Shown in pieces: positions 34,606-43,911 of a stretch of DNA of 64,000 nt. Every line of letters starts with the position of its first letter. Position 1 is the first letter of the stretch. The translations under genes and the position numbers were made by a program. A model generated the notes under the pieces. It was not told the origin of the DNA, made no database searches, and saw nothing but the letters and a program-made list of their open reading frames with translations. The DNA is from Diadophis punctatus similis (lineage: Eukaryota; Chordata; Lepidosauria; Squamata; Dipsadidae): positions 10,021,001 through 10,085,000 of the forward strand of contig JALIGW010000016.1 in assembly GCA_023053685.1 (NCBI GenBank). Direction: 5' to 3'.

Positions 34606-34740
34606 TAAGGTGACCAGACGTCCCGCTGTTTCGGCATTCTTTTTTAAAAAAGCAGGACTTTTTGAAAAGAATGCGGGACGCGGGACACACGCTTGAAAAG
34701 CGTGTCTGTCCCGCCAAAAGTGGGACGTCTGGTCACCTTA
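34606..34740. mobile_element. Family F MITE (TAAGGTGACCAGACG ends)
   Basis: A 135-bp element beginning TAAGGTGACCAGACGTCCCG and ending in its reverse complement, with a palindromic interior (TTCTTTTTTAAAAAAG, ACGCTTGAAAAGCGT). Its right end is also the right end of the composite. Confidence 0.88.
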
Positions 34741-35036
34741 TGCATGACAGGGTGGGCTGGGCTGATGTAATAAGATGAAGACAATTCTGTAGATAACCTG
34801 GTCCATGTCATGTAGCGCTCTGAAAGTTATAACCAACACCTTGAATTGGGCCCAGAAGCAGACAGACACCCAATGCAGCTCGGGCACAGTGTTACATGTG
34901 CTGTTTCTTTAGGTGCCCAGAATTGCCCATGCAGCTGCATTTTGTATCAGCTGAGGCTTCTGAATATTTTTCAAGGGTAGCCCCATGTAGTGAAATAGTC
35001 CAAGCTGAGATGACCAAGCACAGCAGGCACCTGAAT

Positions 35037-35342
35037 CAGGGGTGGGTTCTACTTACCTTCCCTACCAGTTTGCATCGCGTCGGGAGTGCACGTTTTGCGC
35101 ATGCATGCTCGCTTCACTTGCGTGCGCCTCCCCATCACATCGCACAAATGACCTTCTGCGCATGCACAGAATCATCTGCGCATGCACAGAGGGTTCTTTC
35201 CAAACCACTTTCAGGAAGCGGTGAATGGAGGACCTGTTCGGGTGCGTGGCCAGCCGGCCATCGCTGCCGGTTCGGTGAGCGGGGGCAAATTCCCGCCACC
35301 GGTACGGGCGAACCAGTCTGAACCGGCAGCAACCTACCACTG
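35037..35342 (+). mobile_element. hAT-type MITE, family A
   Basis: Starts CAGGGGTGGGTTCTACTTAC and ends GCAACCTACCACTG. Flanks are ACCTGAAT (35,029-35,036) and ATCTGAAT (35,343-35,350), an 8-bp duplication with one difference. It carries tandem 'CTGCGCATGCACAGA' units in the middle. Confidence 0.88.
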
Positions 35343-35350
35343 ATCTGAAT

Positions 35351-36130
35351 GCAAAAGTCCAGAACCCTTCTCACACTAGTGTGCACACGAAACCCAATTG
35401 GTCTGGCTTATTGTACTTCGGAAAGTAAACAATTTTACCATCCACAGAGATAGCTCTTCCAAGGCCAGAGTCTCACATAAACAATTTTAGACTGCTTCAA
35501 AGTACTTCAAATTATCCAACAGCAGAAAGAAGGAAGAGAAACTGTCAGCAGAGGAAGTCTCACTGCTTCCTCCCCCCCCCCACCTGCTTCATATCTAGAT
35601 ATTGCCCTAGAATGTGAAAAAGAGTTTGGTTTTTAAACTCCTACGGTTTTAAATATCTTTTCCAAGGTTTTAATATTGAGAAGAAGGCAGGAAGAGCTCA
35701 CTGATACCATGAATTTATGAAAAGAAGCTCTTCTTGGAAAACTTTTCATGGAGTCACTGATAAAAAGAGTTGAAAGGAAAGAGGAAAAAAAGATATAACG
35801 GGTTGAGAACCAAAGTTTTGATCTTTCATCCATTGTATAAAAGAAAAGGGTGATGTATGTGATCTGGGGTGAAGCTATCAAGCTGGTAACGTCTATTTCC
35901 AAGAGCAAACGTATCAAAGCAGGATAGAAGAAAAAGGGGGAGGAAAGGTAGGTCAAAGAGAAAAGTGTTGGTGATGCTTATCCAACTGATAAGGCAGCGA
36001 TTTTGCTGGAAACGTAGGAGGTTATCTTAAGTTCCTCAACCTTAAGAGAGAAAAAAATGCAGTTCTTCCAAGGCAGTTGGAAGAACTGCAAATAATGATC
36101 TCTCTATTGGAGATCATTAGAAGATCACTG
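35351..36130. other. Non-coding sequence, no gene seen
   Basis: Possibly a little more of the old L2 at the left edge. Otherwise nothing recognised. Confidence 0.45.
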
Positions 36131-36362
36131 TAGTGTTGTGGTGGCCTAGAGGTGGAGCTCTTGCCTCACAATCAGGAGGCTGTGAGTTCGATCTTAGGTA
36201 GAGGCAGATATTTCTCTCTCTCTTGGCACAATGAGAATATATCTGCTGAACAAAGCTCCGCATTGGTGACAGGAAGGGCATCCGGCCACTCAGCTCCATT
36301 CAGTTGCCCAGACTTCACTCCGCAAGGGATTATGGGGTTGTTAAAAGGAGATGATGATGATT
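36131..36362 (+). mobile_element. tRNA-derived SINE, second family, full length
   Basis: The head 'GTGGTGGCCTAGAGGTGGAG' (A-box-like) and 'GGCTGTGAGTTCGATCTTAG' (B-box-like) are followed by 'GACAGGAAGGGCATCCGGCC' and a (GAT)n tail (GGAGATGATGATGATT). The AAGGGCATCCGG block and GAT tail recall BovB/RTE 3' ends, which suggests RTE mobilisation. Confidence 0.75.
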
Positions 36363-37083
36363 AGAGGATCACTGTTGAATATAGCAAAAGGCTTGAAGTT
36401 CATTGCAGCTTTCTTGAGTCCTATTGGAAAAATAAGAAATACTAGTTGTCAGTTTAAAAGTAGAAATGTCGCATATATGCTGAATATATGCTAAAACACA
36501 ATGTCTACACTTTCTTATTATTACGAACCCAAAGAGAGTGTTTAGAGTCAAACTTGTGCTCAACCAAAGTGTTGGAGAGATTATGAAGTTTTAAATTTTG
36601 CTTTTCTTGTTCGCACAGTACACAAATGGCTTTTGCAATTCGTTACCCTGCATTGAAGAAATAGAAGGTTGTTGAAGGCAGCAAACAACCCAAATCCTCT
36701 TTGCTTTTTCGAACTTTTTGCAAGGTTCTTTGGCTCTTAATTGCATGATTGATTATGTGCCATCAAAGTCACTACTGACTCTTAGCAACCACATAGATAA
36801 ATTTTCTCTGTGGTAATCTGTCCCTAGCCTGCTCTTTCAGGTTTTTCAACTCAATACTCTTCTTATGCTGCTTCTTCAAGGTTCAGCTTTCATTTTCATG
36901 GAGTCTCATAGGGAATACCATGGTTTGCACAATTCTGATCTTTGTAGATAAAGACATATCACAACATTTGAATATATTTTGCAAGGCCTTCATGGCTGCT
37001 CTACCAAGTACTAATCTGTGTGCTGTATTTCTTGACTGCTGGTTCCTTTCCTTTTAGATGCTCTTGGAAGTGAAGCAACATCA

Positions 37084-37085
<2 letters not shown>
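36363..37085. other. Non-coding sequence, no gene seen
   Basis: Nothing recognised. Confidence 0.5.

Positions 37086-37086
<1 letters not shown>

Positions 37087-37139
<53 letters not shown>
37087..37139. repeat. (GT)n microsatellite
   Basis: About 26 uninterrupted GT units next to the 3' end of the following minus-strand SINE. Confidence 0.97.
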
Positions 37140-37140
<1 letters not shown>

Positions 37141-37149
37141 TCCATCATC

Positions 37150-37378
37150 ACTCATACACAGTCTCTTTCATGATCCTGTAGTCCCTATTTGGGATAAAGA
37201 CAGGGCAACTGAATGGAGCTGAGCATTTACTGGCCAAATGTCCTTCCTGATGCCTATGTGGAGTTCACAGCAGATGTTTTCACTTTCGACCTAGGAGAAA
37301 TATCTGCTGCTACCTAGGATTGAACTCTCAACCTTCTGGGTGGCAGGTGAGCATCTTCAGCACCAGGCCACCACGCCC
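37150..37378 (-). mobile_element. tRNA-derived SINE, second family, minus strand
   Basis: 'CATGATCCTGTAGTCCCTAT', 'GCATTTACTGGCCAAATGTC', 'CTTCCTGATGCC' and 'TAGGATTGAACTCTCAACC' match the 31,765 copy. Its reversed head at the right ends 'AGGCCACCACGCCCC'. Confidence 0.75.
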
Positions 37379-37386
37379 CTCATCAC

Positions 37387-37680
<294 letters not shown>

Positions 37681-38058
37681 CATTTTTTGCTGATAAATGA
37701 AAATAAAGGGAGACTATATATATATACCACTTTCCTGAAAAAAATTATTCTGAAAATCTGTTATGTTGCTTGGTTGCTATTTTATATTTTGTATTTTATT
37801 TGTATATATATTGTATGTTTAATGTTATATGGAGGGTGGGGGTTTGGAGATTTATTGTTTGTTTGTTAGTAATGTACGTTGCCCAGATTCATATTGTTTA
37901 AGTTTTGTAATTTTTGTAAATATTAATAAATAAAATATAAGGTAAAGTGATATTACATACACATGAAGGTTTATATAAATAACAACAAGCTATTTGAATT
38001 GAAAACTATATAGATATAAATTGTCAATATAAAATTGCTGTAAAATAATCTTAGAGAT
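37681..38058. other. Non-coding sequence, left flank of the DIRS element
   Basis: AT-rich. It begins with the 44-bp sequence also found after the microsatellite at 46,612-46,752. No target-site duplication with the right flank is visible, as expected for a DIRS element. Confidence 0.6.
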
Positions 38059-38100
38059 CGGGGCGTTGTTTCTTACCTGAACGCCCCTTCTCGTAGGGCA

Positions 38101-38196
38101 GAGCTAGCCTCCAAGATTGGGATGATACAATCCAACAGCCAATCAGGACTGAGTCTGACTATATAAAAACTGTTCCCCTTGCAGAGAACCCCCTCT
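38101..38196 (+). repeat. DIRS left inverted terminal repeat with inward promoter
   Basis: Identical to the right repeat in reverse orientation. It carries CCAAT at 38,139-38,143 and TATATAAAA at about 38,160-38,168, ordered to start transcription rightwards, i.e. antisense to the element's genes. The outer unique end (38,059-38,100) contains its own short inverted repeat (CGGGGCGTT...AACGCCCC). Confidence 0.9.
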
Positions 38197-38298
38197 TGAG
38201 ACGAAGGACGAAGTCAGACCCAAAGTGTCACATTGCCCAACCAAATTTTTATTAAACCGCAGATATCACCACCGTGAACCAAAACATCAAGGGCGGGA

Positions 38299-38393
38299 CT
38301 TGGAGGCTAGCTCCGCCCTACGAGAAGGGGCGTTCAGGTAAGAAACAACGCCCCGTTCTCCATAGTGGGCGGAGCTAGCCTCCAAGATTGGGA
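38299..38393. repeat. DIRS internal complementary region
   Basis: 38,299-38,355 is the reverse complement of the element's left outer end and continues at 38,356-38,393 as the reverse complement of its right outer end (TTCTCCATAGTGGGCGGAGC). The junction fixes the element termini at about 38,059 and 43,911. In the DIRS replication model this region templates completion of the ends of the linear copy and permits circularisation. Confidence 0.92.
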
Positions 38394-38425
38394 CATGCCA
38401 AAGCAGTAATCCCATTGGGAGGGAG

Positions 38426-40381
38426 TCAGGACAACTCAACCAACTCCGGTGCCGCAAGCACCGTTTGCAAAACTCGGCGGCCAAATGCCGCATCGTTAGC
38501 CGCATAGGCGTCCAGTTTGTAATGTCTAACAAAGGGCACGGCCGATGACCAAGTCGCTGCCCTACAGACCTCCTCAATAGAGGCGTTGGTAGTCCACGCC
38601 GCCGTTGTGGCCGCGCTACGCGTAGAATGCGCCGTAAGCCTCGCCGGCCGTGGCAAATCCTGCTGGTCGTAAGCCGAAGCAATGACCGCTCGGATCCAAC
38701 GGCCTATCACCGCGGAGGATGCTTTCCTGCCCATCGACGCGGGTTGAAAGCCCAGGAAGAGCGATTCCGACCGTCGAAATGGAGCTGTACGAGAAATGTA
38801 CACCTCTATGGCCCTCCGCACGTCAAGAGACCTGCCCCGTTGGTCCGCAGACTGGGAGTCCTCGAATGCAGGGAGAATCAGCTCCTGCGCCCTGTGGAAG
38901 TAGGTATTCACCTTAGGTGAAAACACCGGGTCCAGTCGAAGGACGACCCTGTCCGGATGGATGATACATAGATCAGGGCGTACCGAAAGGGCGGCTAATT
39001 CGGATATACGTCGCGCAGATGTGATGGCCACCAAAAAGGCGACCTTTAGGGTAAGCTGACGTAGGGGAACCGTGGTCAACGGTTCATATGGCCCCCCGAC
39101 GAGTGATTGAAGCACCGTCTGTAAGTCCCACGTCGGGTAACGATGGACCACCGGAGGCGAAATGTTGGAAGCCGCCTTGATGAAACGCCACACTAAAGGA
39201 TGCGCGGAGAGCTGCTCCGCCACCGGACAGGAGAGCACCGTCGAAAGTGCCGCCAACTGCCGACGCAAAGTATTGGGCGCCAGACCTTTATCTAAGCCGG
39301 CCTGCAAGAATTGTAAGATGTTGATCACCGTTAGGTCTAAGGGACAAACCGCGGAAGCCGAGCACCATTCGCAGAAGGACTTCCAGGTGGAAGCGTAAAT
39401 GCGCGTTGTGGAGGCCCTCCGGGACAACAAAAGAGTTCGTATTATGTTCTCCGGGACCCCCCGGTGCTGCAGGGTGCGCCGCTCAAGCGCCAGGCGGTCA
39501 GTTGATACCAGCGTGGATCTGGATGCCGCACTGAGCCCTGGGAGAGCGACGACTCTGTCGGCGGGATCCGCCACGGTGGACTGACGGATAGGGCCTTGAG
39601 ATCCGCAAACCAGGGCCGCCTCGGCCAATGGGGCGCCAGCAGAATGACCTCTGCCTCCTCGGTCAAGATCTTCCTGATGACGCGAGGAATCAATGGGAGA
39701 GGGGGGAAGGCGTATAAGAGACCCTTGGGCCACGGACACCGAAGGGCGTCCACTCCCTCCGCCCCGTACGATCGGTAACAGCACAGGTACCGTGGTAGCC
39801 TGGCGTTGGCCGGCGTCGCAAAAAGGTCGATGATCGGGTGGCCGAATCGGTAGGTGAGCTCCTGAAACAGGTCGGCGTGGAGACTCCACTCCGCGGGGTC
39901 TACCTCGTGTCGACTGAGCCAGTCGGCTGTGTGGTTCGACACCCCGGAGATGTGTTCTGCCCGGACGGAGAGGAGATGACGTTCCGCCCACAGGCCCAGT
40001 TCCTTGGCCTCCAACATCAGCGGACGAGAGACCGTGCCCCCCTGCCGGTTGACGTGGGCCTTCGTCGTGATGTTGTCGGTCAGGACAAGGACATGCTGAC
40101 CCTCCAGAATCGGACGAAAATGTTGGAGTGCCAGGAAGGCTGCCTTCAACTCTAGATGATTGATCGTGAGAGAGGCTTCTGTGGCCGACCAGGTGCCCTG
40201 GGTCACCTGTGACAGTGCGTGTGCCCCCCATCCCTGGAGACTGGCGTCGGTGGTTACCGTGATTCTGGGAAGGTCCAGGAAGGGGGAGCCCTTGGTGTCG
40301 CTGGAGATCGCCACCAGTAGAGGGAACGGCGGACGGATGCCGGCAGACTGACCCTGATGGATGAAGCGCTCTGATGTGCAC
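38426..40381 (-). CDS. DIRS tyrosine recombinase
   Basis: A 651-codon open frame. The real protein is probably the last ~340 residues, because residues 1-310 overlap the RNase H gene in another frame and have no recognisable content. The core-binding domain starts near residue 313 (TLLLSRRASTTRIYASTWKS). The catalytic domain shows Arg near residue 458 (SARRISELAAL), HSTR (585-588, about 38,618-38,629) and the nucleophile Tyr 621 in 'VPFVRHYKLDAY'. The R...HxxR...Y set is complete. The enzyme would integrate the circular DNA copy. The stop is at 38,426, just inside the internal complementary region. Overlap with the RT/RNase H frame is normal for DIRS elements. No frameshift is seen in the recombinase domain. 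Confidence 0.92.
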   Translation of the reverse strand: MHIRALHPSGSVCRHPSAVPSTGGDLQRHQGLPLPGPSQNHGNHRRQSPGMGGTRTVTGDPGHLVGHRSLSHDQSSRVEGSLPGTPTFSSDSGGSACPCPDRQHHDEGPRQPAGGHGLSSADVGGQGTGPVGGTSSPLRPGRTHLRGVEPHSRLAQSTRGRPRGVESPRRPVSGAHLPIRPPDHRPFCDAGQRQATTVPVLLPIVRGGGSGRPSVSVAQGSLIRLPPSPIDSSRHQEDLDRGGRGHSAGAPLAEAALVCGSQGPIRQSTVADPADRVVALPGLSAASRSTLVSTDRLALERRTLQHRGVPENIIRTLLLSRRASTTRIYASTWKSFCEWCSASAVCPLDLTVINILQFLQAGLDKGLAPNTLRRQLAALSTVLSCPVAEQLSAHPLVWRFIKAASNISPPVVHRYPTWDLQTVLQSLVGGPYEPLTTVPLRQLTLKVAFLVAITSARRISELAALSVRPDLCIIHPDRVVLRLDPVFSPKVNTYFHRAQELILPAFEDSQSADQRGRSLDVRRAIEVYISRTAPFRRSESLFLGFQPASMGRKASSAVIGRWIRAVIASAYDQQDLPRPARLTAHSTRSAATTAAWTTNASIEEVCRAATWSSAVPFVRHYKLDAYAANDAAFGRRVLQTVLAAPELVELS

Positions 40382-41378
40382 GCTGAAAAGGTAACATAAA
40401 CCACTGTAAATCCCGAGAGTGCAACTGGGCCCAGGGTGTGATGTGAATTGTGGACACCATCTTTCCCAAGAGTGAGGACAGCATGCTCAGGGGAACCCTG
40501 CGCTGGCTGTGGATCTGCCGAACGAGGTCGGCTAGGCCATCCTGCCGCTCCTGGGAAAGGTAGACCCTGCACTCTAGGGAGTCAATGATCGCCCCCAGAT
40601 GAACTATCCTGGTAGTTGGGTTCAAATGACTCTTCTCGAAGTTAACTGAGAAGCCATGGTCGCTGAGGGCCATCAGGGTAATCTGAAGGTCTGCCTCTGC
40701 GTGTGCCAGCGTGGACGACTGAATAAGAATATCGTCCAAATAACATTGGACCCTAACCGGACGCAACCGCAGATCAGCCGCGAGGGCCGCCAGGATCTTA
40801 GTAAAGACCCGAGGGGCGGAAGACAGCCCGAAGGGCAGGGCGGTATATTGGTAGTGATCGTCACGGTAGCAAAAACGTAAATATTGTTGGTGGGCCGGCC
40901 GAATGGGAACGTGAAGGTAGGCCTCCGTAAGGTCAATAGATGACATGAGGTCGCCCTCCCGGATCCCACCAAGAATAGACTGTAACGTGTGCATTTTAAA
41001 TTTTTTATATTTCAAAAATTTATTGAGATGCTTGAGGTTGAGGACGGCTCTCCACCCGCCCGAGGACTTCTCAACGAGGAACAAGATGGAATAGAAGCCC
41101 TGACCCCGCTGGTCCTCCGGCACCCGCTTGATGGCATCAATGTCCAGAAGGTGCTGGATGGCGGCCTGCATGAGCGACCGTTTCCGGGGATTAGAGGACT
41201 GGGGGCACCTCAGAAAGAATCCCGGGGGGGGTGGAGATGAAATCCAGGGCGAGACCAGATGACACGGTCTCACGAACCCAAGCATCAGTGGTAGTGTCCT
41301 CCCATCGCCTGGCGAAGAGGCGCAGGTGACCCCCAATGGGAGGACCGGGCTCATCTACTTGTAGCGGCGGTAGGGGCG
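39442..41378 (-). pseudogene. DIRS RT-RNase H (pol), two compensating frameshifts
   Basis: The N-terminal DIRS block 'GGHLRLFARRWEDTTTDAW' and 'VRETVSSGLALDFIST' is in one frame, overlapping the end of gag. At a run of eight C (41,224-41,231) the coding moves to a second frame, which carries the RT: 'GFYSILFLVEKSSGGWRAVL', 'SSIDLTEAYLHVPI' (motif A) and 'QCYLDDILIQS' with YLDD at about 40,731-40,742. Near 40,310 coding returns to the first frame for RNase H: 'ITVTTDASLQGWGAH', 'LELKAAFLALQHF', 'VLVLTDNITTKAHV', 'SNHTADWLSR'. A C-terminal block (HPIIDLFATPANARLPRYL) precedes the stop at 39,442. Every catalytic acid expected is present. The shifts may be real mutations or homopolymer sequencing errors. 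Confidence 0.88.
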
Positions 41379-43044
41379 ACCACCTGCCCCCCGAAAAGGC
41401 CGCCTAGTGTTATCTTTGCGTCTGTCCTGCCCCTGATTTTGCCTCCCGACGTATTGGTTCCTGCCCTGATTGTAAGGGGCAGGCCTGTAGTTACGCCGGG
41501 GAAATGATGGAGCAGCAGTGGCGGGGGCCGTAGAGGTAGAAGCCTTGTTCTGCCCTTTGCGTGTACAGTTGGGCAGAACCTTCCGCTTATCCTTTCCCTC
41601 CACCAAATATGGTTCCAAGGCTTCAGCAAAAAGCGACTGACCCTTGACTGGCGCGATGGCAAGGCGCCATTTGTGTCGGGTGTCAGCTGGCCAACCCCGT
41701 AGCCAGTGCATCCGGCGCGCCACGACTGTCGAGCCCATGGACCTGGCGGCGAAGCGGGCAGCCTGCAAGGTAGCATCCGACGTGAACTGCGTCACCGCGA
41801 TCAACTTGTTTATGTCCTGCCTGGCCCGGACATCCGAGGACGGTGTGTGGTCCTGGAGCGCGTTCAGCCAGCGGATGGACGTGCGGCAAAAGAATGACGC
41901 CGTGGCTGAAGCCTTGACCGCCCAGGCCGCCGCCTGGTGGGCTCGTTGCAGCGCCTGTTCCGTACTGCGGTCCTCTGGTCGCAGGAGTTCTTCGGAATCC
42001 CCCGGCATCTGGGCAGTCGAGTAGAGGGCTTTAATTGGCGCATCAATGGATGGTACCGGCAGGTGTTGAGCCATGCCCTGCGCCACATTAAAGTACCTCT
42101 TGTCAAGTGCTGACGGAACTACCCCTGCCTGTGGGTTCATCCATTGTTTTAGGACTGAATCTACAAATAGTTTAGGGGCAGGGATCACTTCCGTCTGGGA
42201 GGTGGTCTCCTCGAACAGAGGGTCCACCTCCTCCTCCTCTGTCTGCTTGGTGTCAGTGGAAGATACTTTGGCAGCAGCCTTTGCTTTATGCAGCAAAGAC
42301 TTAAACAAGGCCGGATTGAAGAGGCCAGAGACCGCTGGGGCTTCTGGGGCCACATCCTCATCCTCCGAGAGCTCGAGTTCCTGGCCACGAGCGTCTTCCG
42401 TATCCTGCGCTAATCCGGGAGACCCTAGCGCAGACCCTTGGTCGTCCACGAGGGACAAGTCTGCCCCCCCTGGAGAAACCAAGGCGTTGGTACGTGTGGT
42501 GTGTCTGGAACCACTGGTGCTGACAGGTGTGGCCCGCTTGAGCCCTGCCTCAATGCCCCTTTCAATTGCTGCCTGTATCATGGCCTGCAGCTCAGGGGAA
42601 TTAAACTGGGCTGCCACTGATGTTGAAGGTGTGGCTGGAATGGTGCCCGATGGTCTGCCCTCAGAGGGCCTGGGGTCTTCCCAGATGTCCCCTCCCCCTA
42701 GGTGTAAGTCAGGGTTGTCTAAGGACAGAGCTCCTGATGACTGTCTGGAGCGTGGTGGGGGCCCAGCAGTCTCCTTGGGGGGCCGTGACCCAGAGGCAGA
42801 TCGGGGGGGGGTGTGACTGGGCCCTAGACGAAGGCTTATCAGATGCCTTGGCCCGTTGACGGTCTTTCCCCCCGGAACCCTTGGACTGACCCCTGGGGCG
42901 TTCATCAGAAGACCCTCTGCGAGGGGATCTGTCTCTGTGCTCCGAGGGAGGCGTGCTTGCATGCCTAGCCTTCCCCTCGGAGTCCCGGGTGTCCTTGGCC
43001 GATTTCGCCCTGCTTTTGCCCGATTTGGCGCTTTTATCGGCCAT
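41355..43044 (-). pseudogene. DIRS gag-like protein, one homopolymer frameshift
   Basis: The likely start is the ATG at 43,044, opening a lysine/serine-rich N-terminus (MADKSAKSGKSRAKSAKD). A run of nine C on the coding strand (42,803-42,811) shifts coding to the frame that is open from 43,061 to the TAG at 41,355-41,357. That frame carries the rest: acidic 'ELELSEDEDVAPEAP', an alpha-helical middle 'RWLNALQDHTPSSDVRARQD', 'SLFAEALEPYLVEGKDKRKV' and a basic Arg/Gly/Tyr-rich tail (RRPFRGAGGRPYRRYK). The basic tail suggests RNA binding. Gag would package element RNA in a particle. The in-frame peptide upstream of the C run in the second frame (MCVLSRW...) is probably spurious. Confidence 0.82.
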
Positions 43045-43797
43045 CGGGAAAGCACACACAAAGGGCGAAGACGAGCAGAGCTGAAGGCAATCAGGAGCGT
43101 GATGTAGGCGATGCGCGTCGGAGCCGAAGGGGAGTGGCCCGATCAGCTGTAGGGCGACTCCCAATGCGCCTGCGCGGCTGCGGCAAACGGCGGCGAAGTT
43201 TCTTTCCCTCGCCGCTCCTCACTGTCTCCAGGCAGAATGTGAAGCCGTTCGAGGTGGGCGTGTCTGGCGAGGCGCGCAATGGCCGACGGCGCGAATTTCT
43301 GACAGGACCTCAGCCGGAGATCGGATCGCCCGTTGGCCCACAGCCCAAGCTCTGCAGCCGCTCCGATGCACTAGGCAAGCGGCAGAACGATCCCCTGGGG
43401 CCCAGCTACTTATTAGGTCTCAGCCGGGTAACGAGTGAGGCCAACCGCCCAAGCGCTCGGCTTCTGCGGTTTTAAGATCTTTCCGACAGGCACTCACTCA
43501 GGGAAAGGCGGGCAGTGGCAGAGCCACCCTGGCAGATGGCCACGCAAGCGCTTGGCTTCTGTGGCGAACCTCGATCGATTCCGAAGGGTGCCAGGCCGCA
43601 AGGGGACGTTTGCAAGTGACCACCCCCCCAGAAAGCCCAAAGGCCAGGGGGAAAAGGCCAGTCAATCCGTAGGTGCCTCCCCAGCGTAGATGTCAAGCTT
43701 GGGGGAGGAATAACTCACACTTTGAAGATAAAAGACGAAGATAGCTAACCAGCAAGGTTGGGGTGACACAATCCTTTTTTACACAGGACTGAGTCGA

Positions 43798-43895
43798 AAG
43801 AGGGGGTTCTCTGCAAGGGGAACAGTTTTTATATAGTCAGACTCAGTCCTGATTGGCTGTTGGATTGTATCATCCCAATCTTGGAGGCTAGCTCC
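43798..43895 (-). repeat. DIRS right inverted terminal repeat with promoter for gag-pol
   Basis: On the minus strand it carries CCAAT (43,852-43,856 as ATTGG) and TATATAAAAA (43,826-43,835), about 770 bp upstream of the gag start at 43,044. It is identical to the left repeat, so the element has the same promoter pointing inward from both ends. Confidence 0.9.
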
Positions 43896-43911
43896 GCCCA
43901 CTATGGAGAAT

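Larger units (their letters stand above)
33495..34740. mobile_element. Composite TIR element (family F) with exact 8-bp TSD
   Basis: The left end TAAAGTGACCAGATATTT and right end ACGTCTGGTCACCTTA are imperfect inverted repeats. The 8-bp duplication TGCATGAC flanks it exactly (33,487-33,494 and 34,741-34,748). Inside are a GC-rich segment, three tandem palindromes (33,863-34,508), the end of another hAT-like MITE (GGTTGGGGAGCACTG, 34,590-34,604) and a complete 135-bp family F MITE (34,606-34,740). No transposase is visible. The open frames across it reflect GC content. Confidence 0.85.
33131..35036 (-). mobile_element. Old L2-type LINE 3' region split by a composite element
   Basis: Left piece 33,131-33,486 has the L2 3'-terminal 'CTCCCAGAGCTCTGGGTGG' hairpin and 'TGGAAGGCCAGGAGAATGGG'. 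The right piece, after the composite element, continues with 'CAACACCTTGAATTGGGCCC', 'AATGCAGCTGCATTTTGTAT-like' text and 'TTTTTCAAGGGTAGCCCCAT'. The same phrases occur in order in the young L2 at 28,260-28,420, so these are one diverged copy. It ends where a second MITE (35,037) begins. The insertion order is L2 first, then both MITEs. Confidence 0.78.
38059..43911 (-). mobile_element. Nearly complete DIRS-type tyrosine-recombinase retrotransposon
   Basis: A 5.85-kb element read from right to left: gag, RT/RNase H, tyrosine recombinase. Inverted terminal repeats are identical over about 97 bp (38,101-38,196 versus 43,798-43,895). The outermost ends differ (left CGGGGCGTTGTTTC, right ...CACTATGGAGAA). 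An internal complementary region at 38,299-38,393 joins the complements of both outer ends. These are the defining features of DIRS elements, which replicate through a circle and integrate with a recombinase instead of an integrase. There is no target-site duplication. Lesions: small frameshifts at 42,803-42,811, 41,224-41,231 and near 40,310. The high CpG content and identical repeats point to recent insertion. Confidence 0.95.

Noticed and set aside
41340..41360. Gag stop codon TAG followed directly by ATG in the frame of the RT, suggesting stop-codon readthrough or coupled reinitiation.
   Set aside because: The conserved DIRS N-terminal pol block (GGHLRLFARRWEDTTTDAW) lies in a different frame across this site and meets the RT frame only at the C homopolymer near 41,228. 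The in-frame ATG is therefore a consequence of the frameshift, not the natural start.
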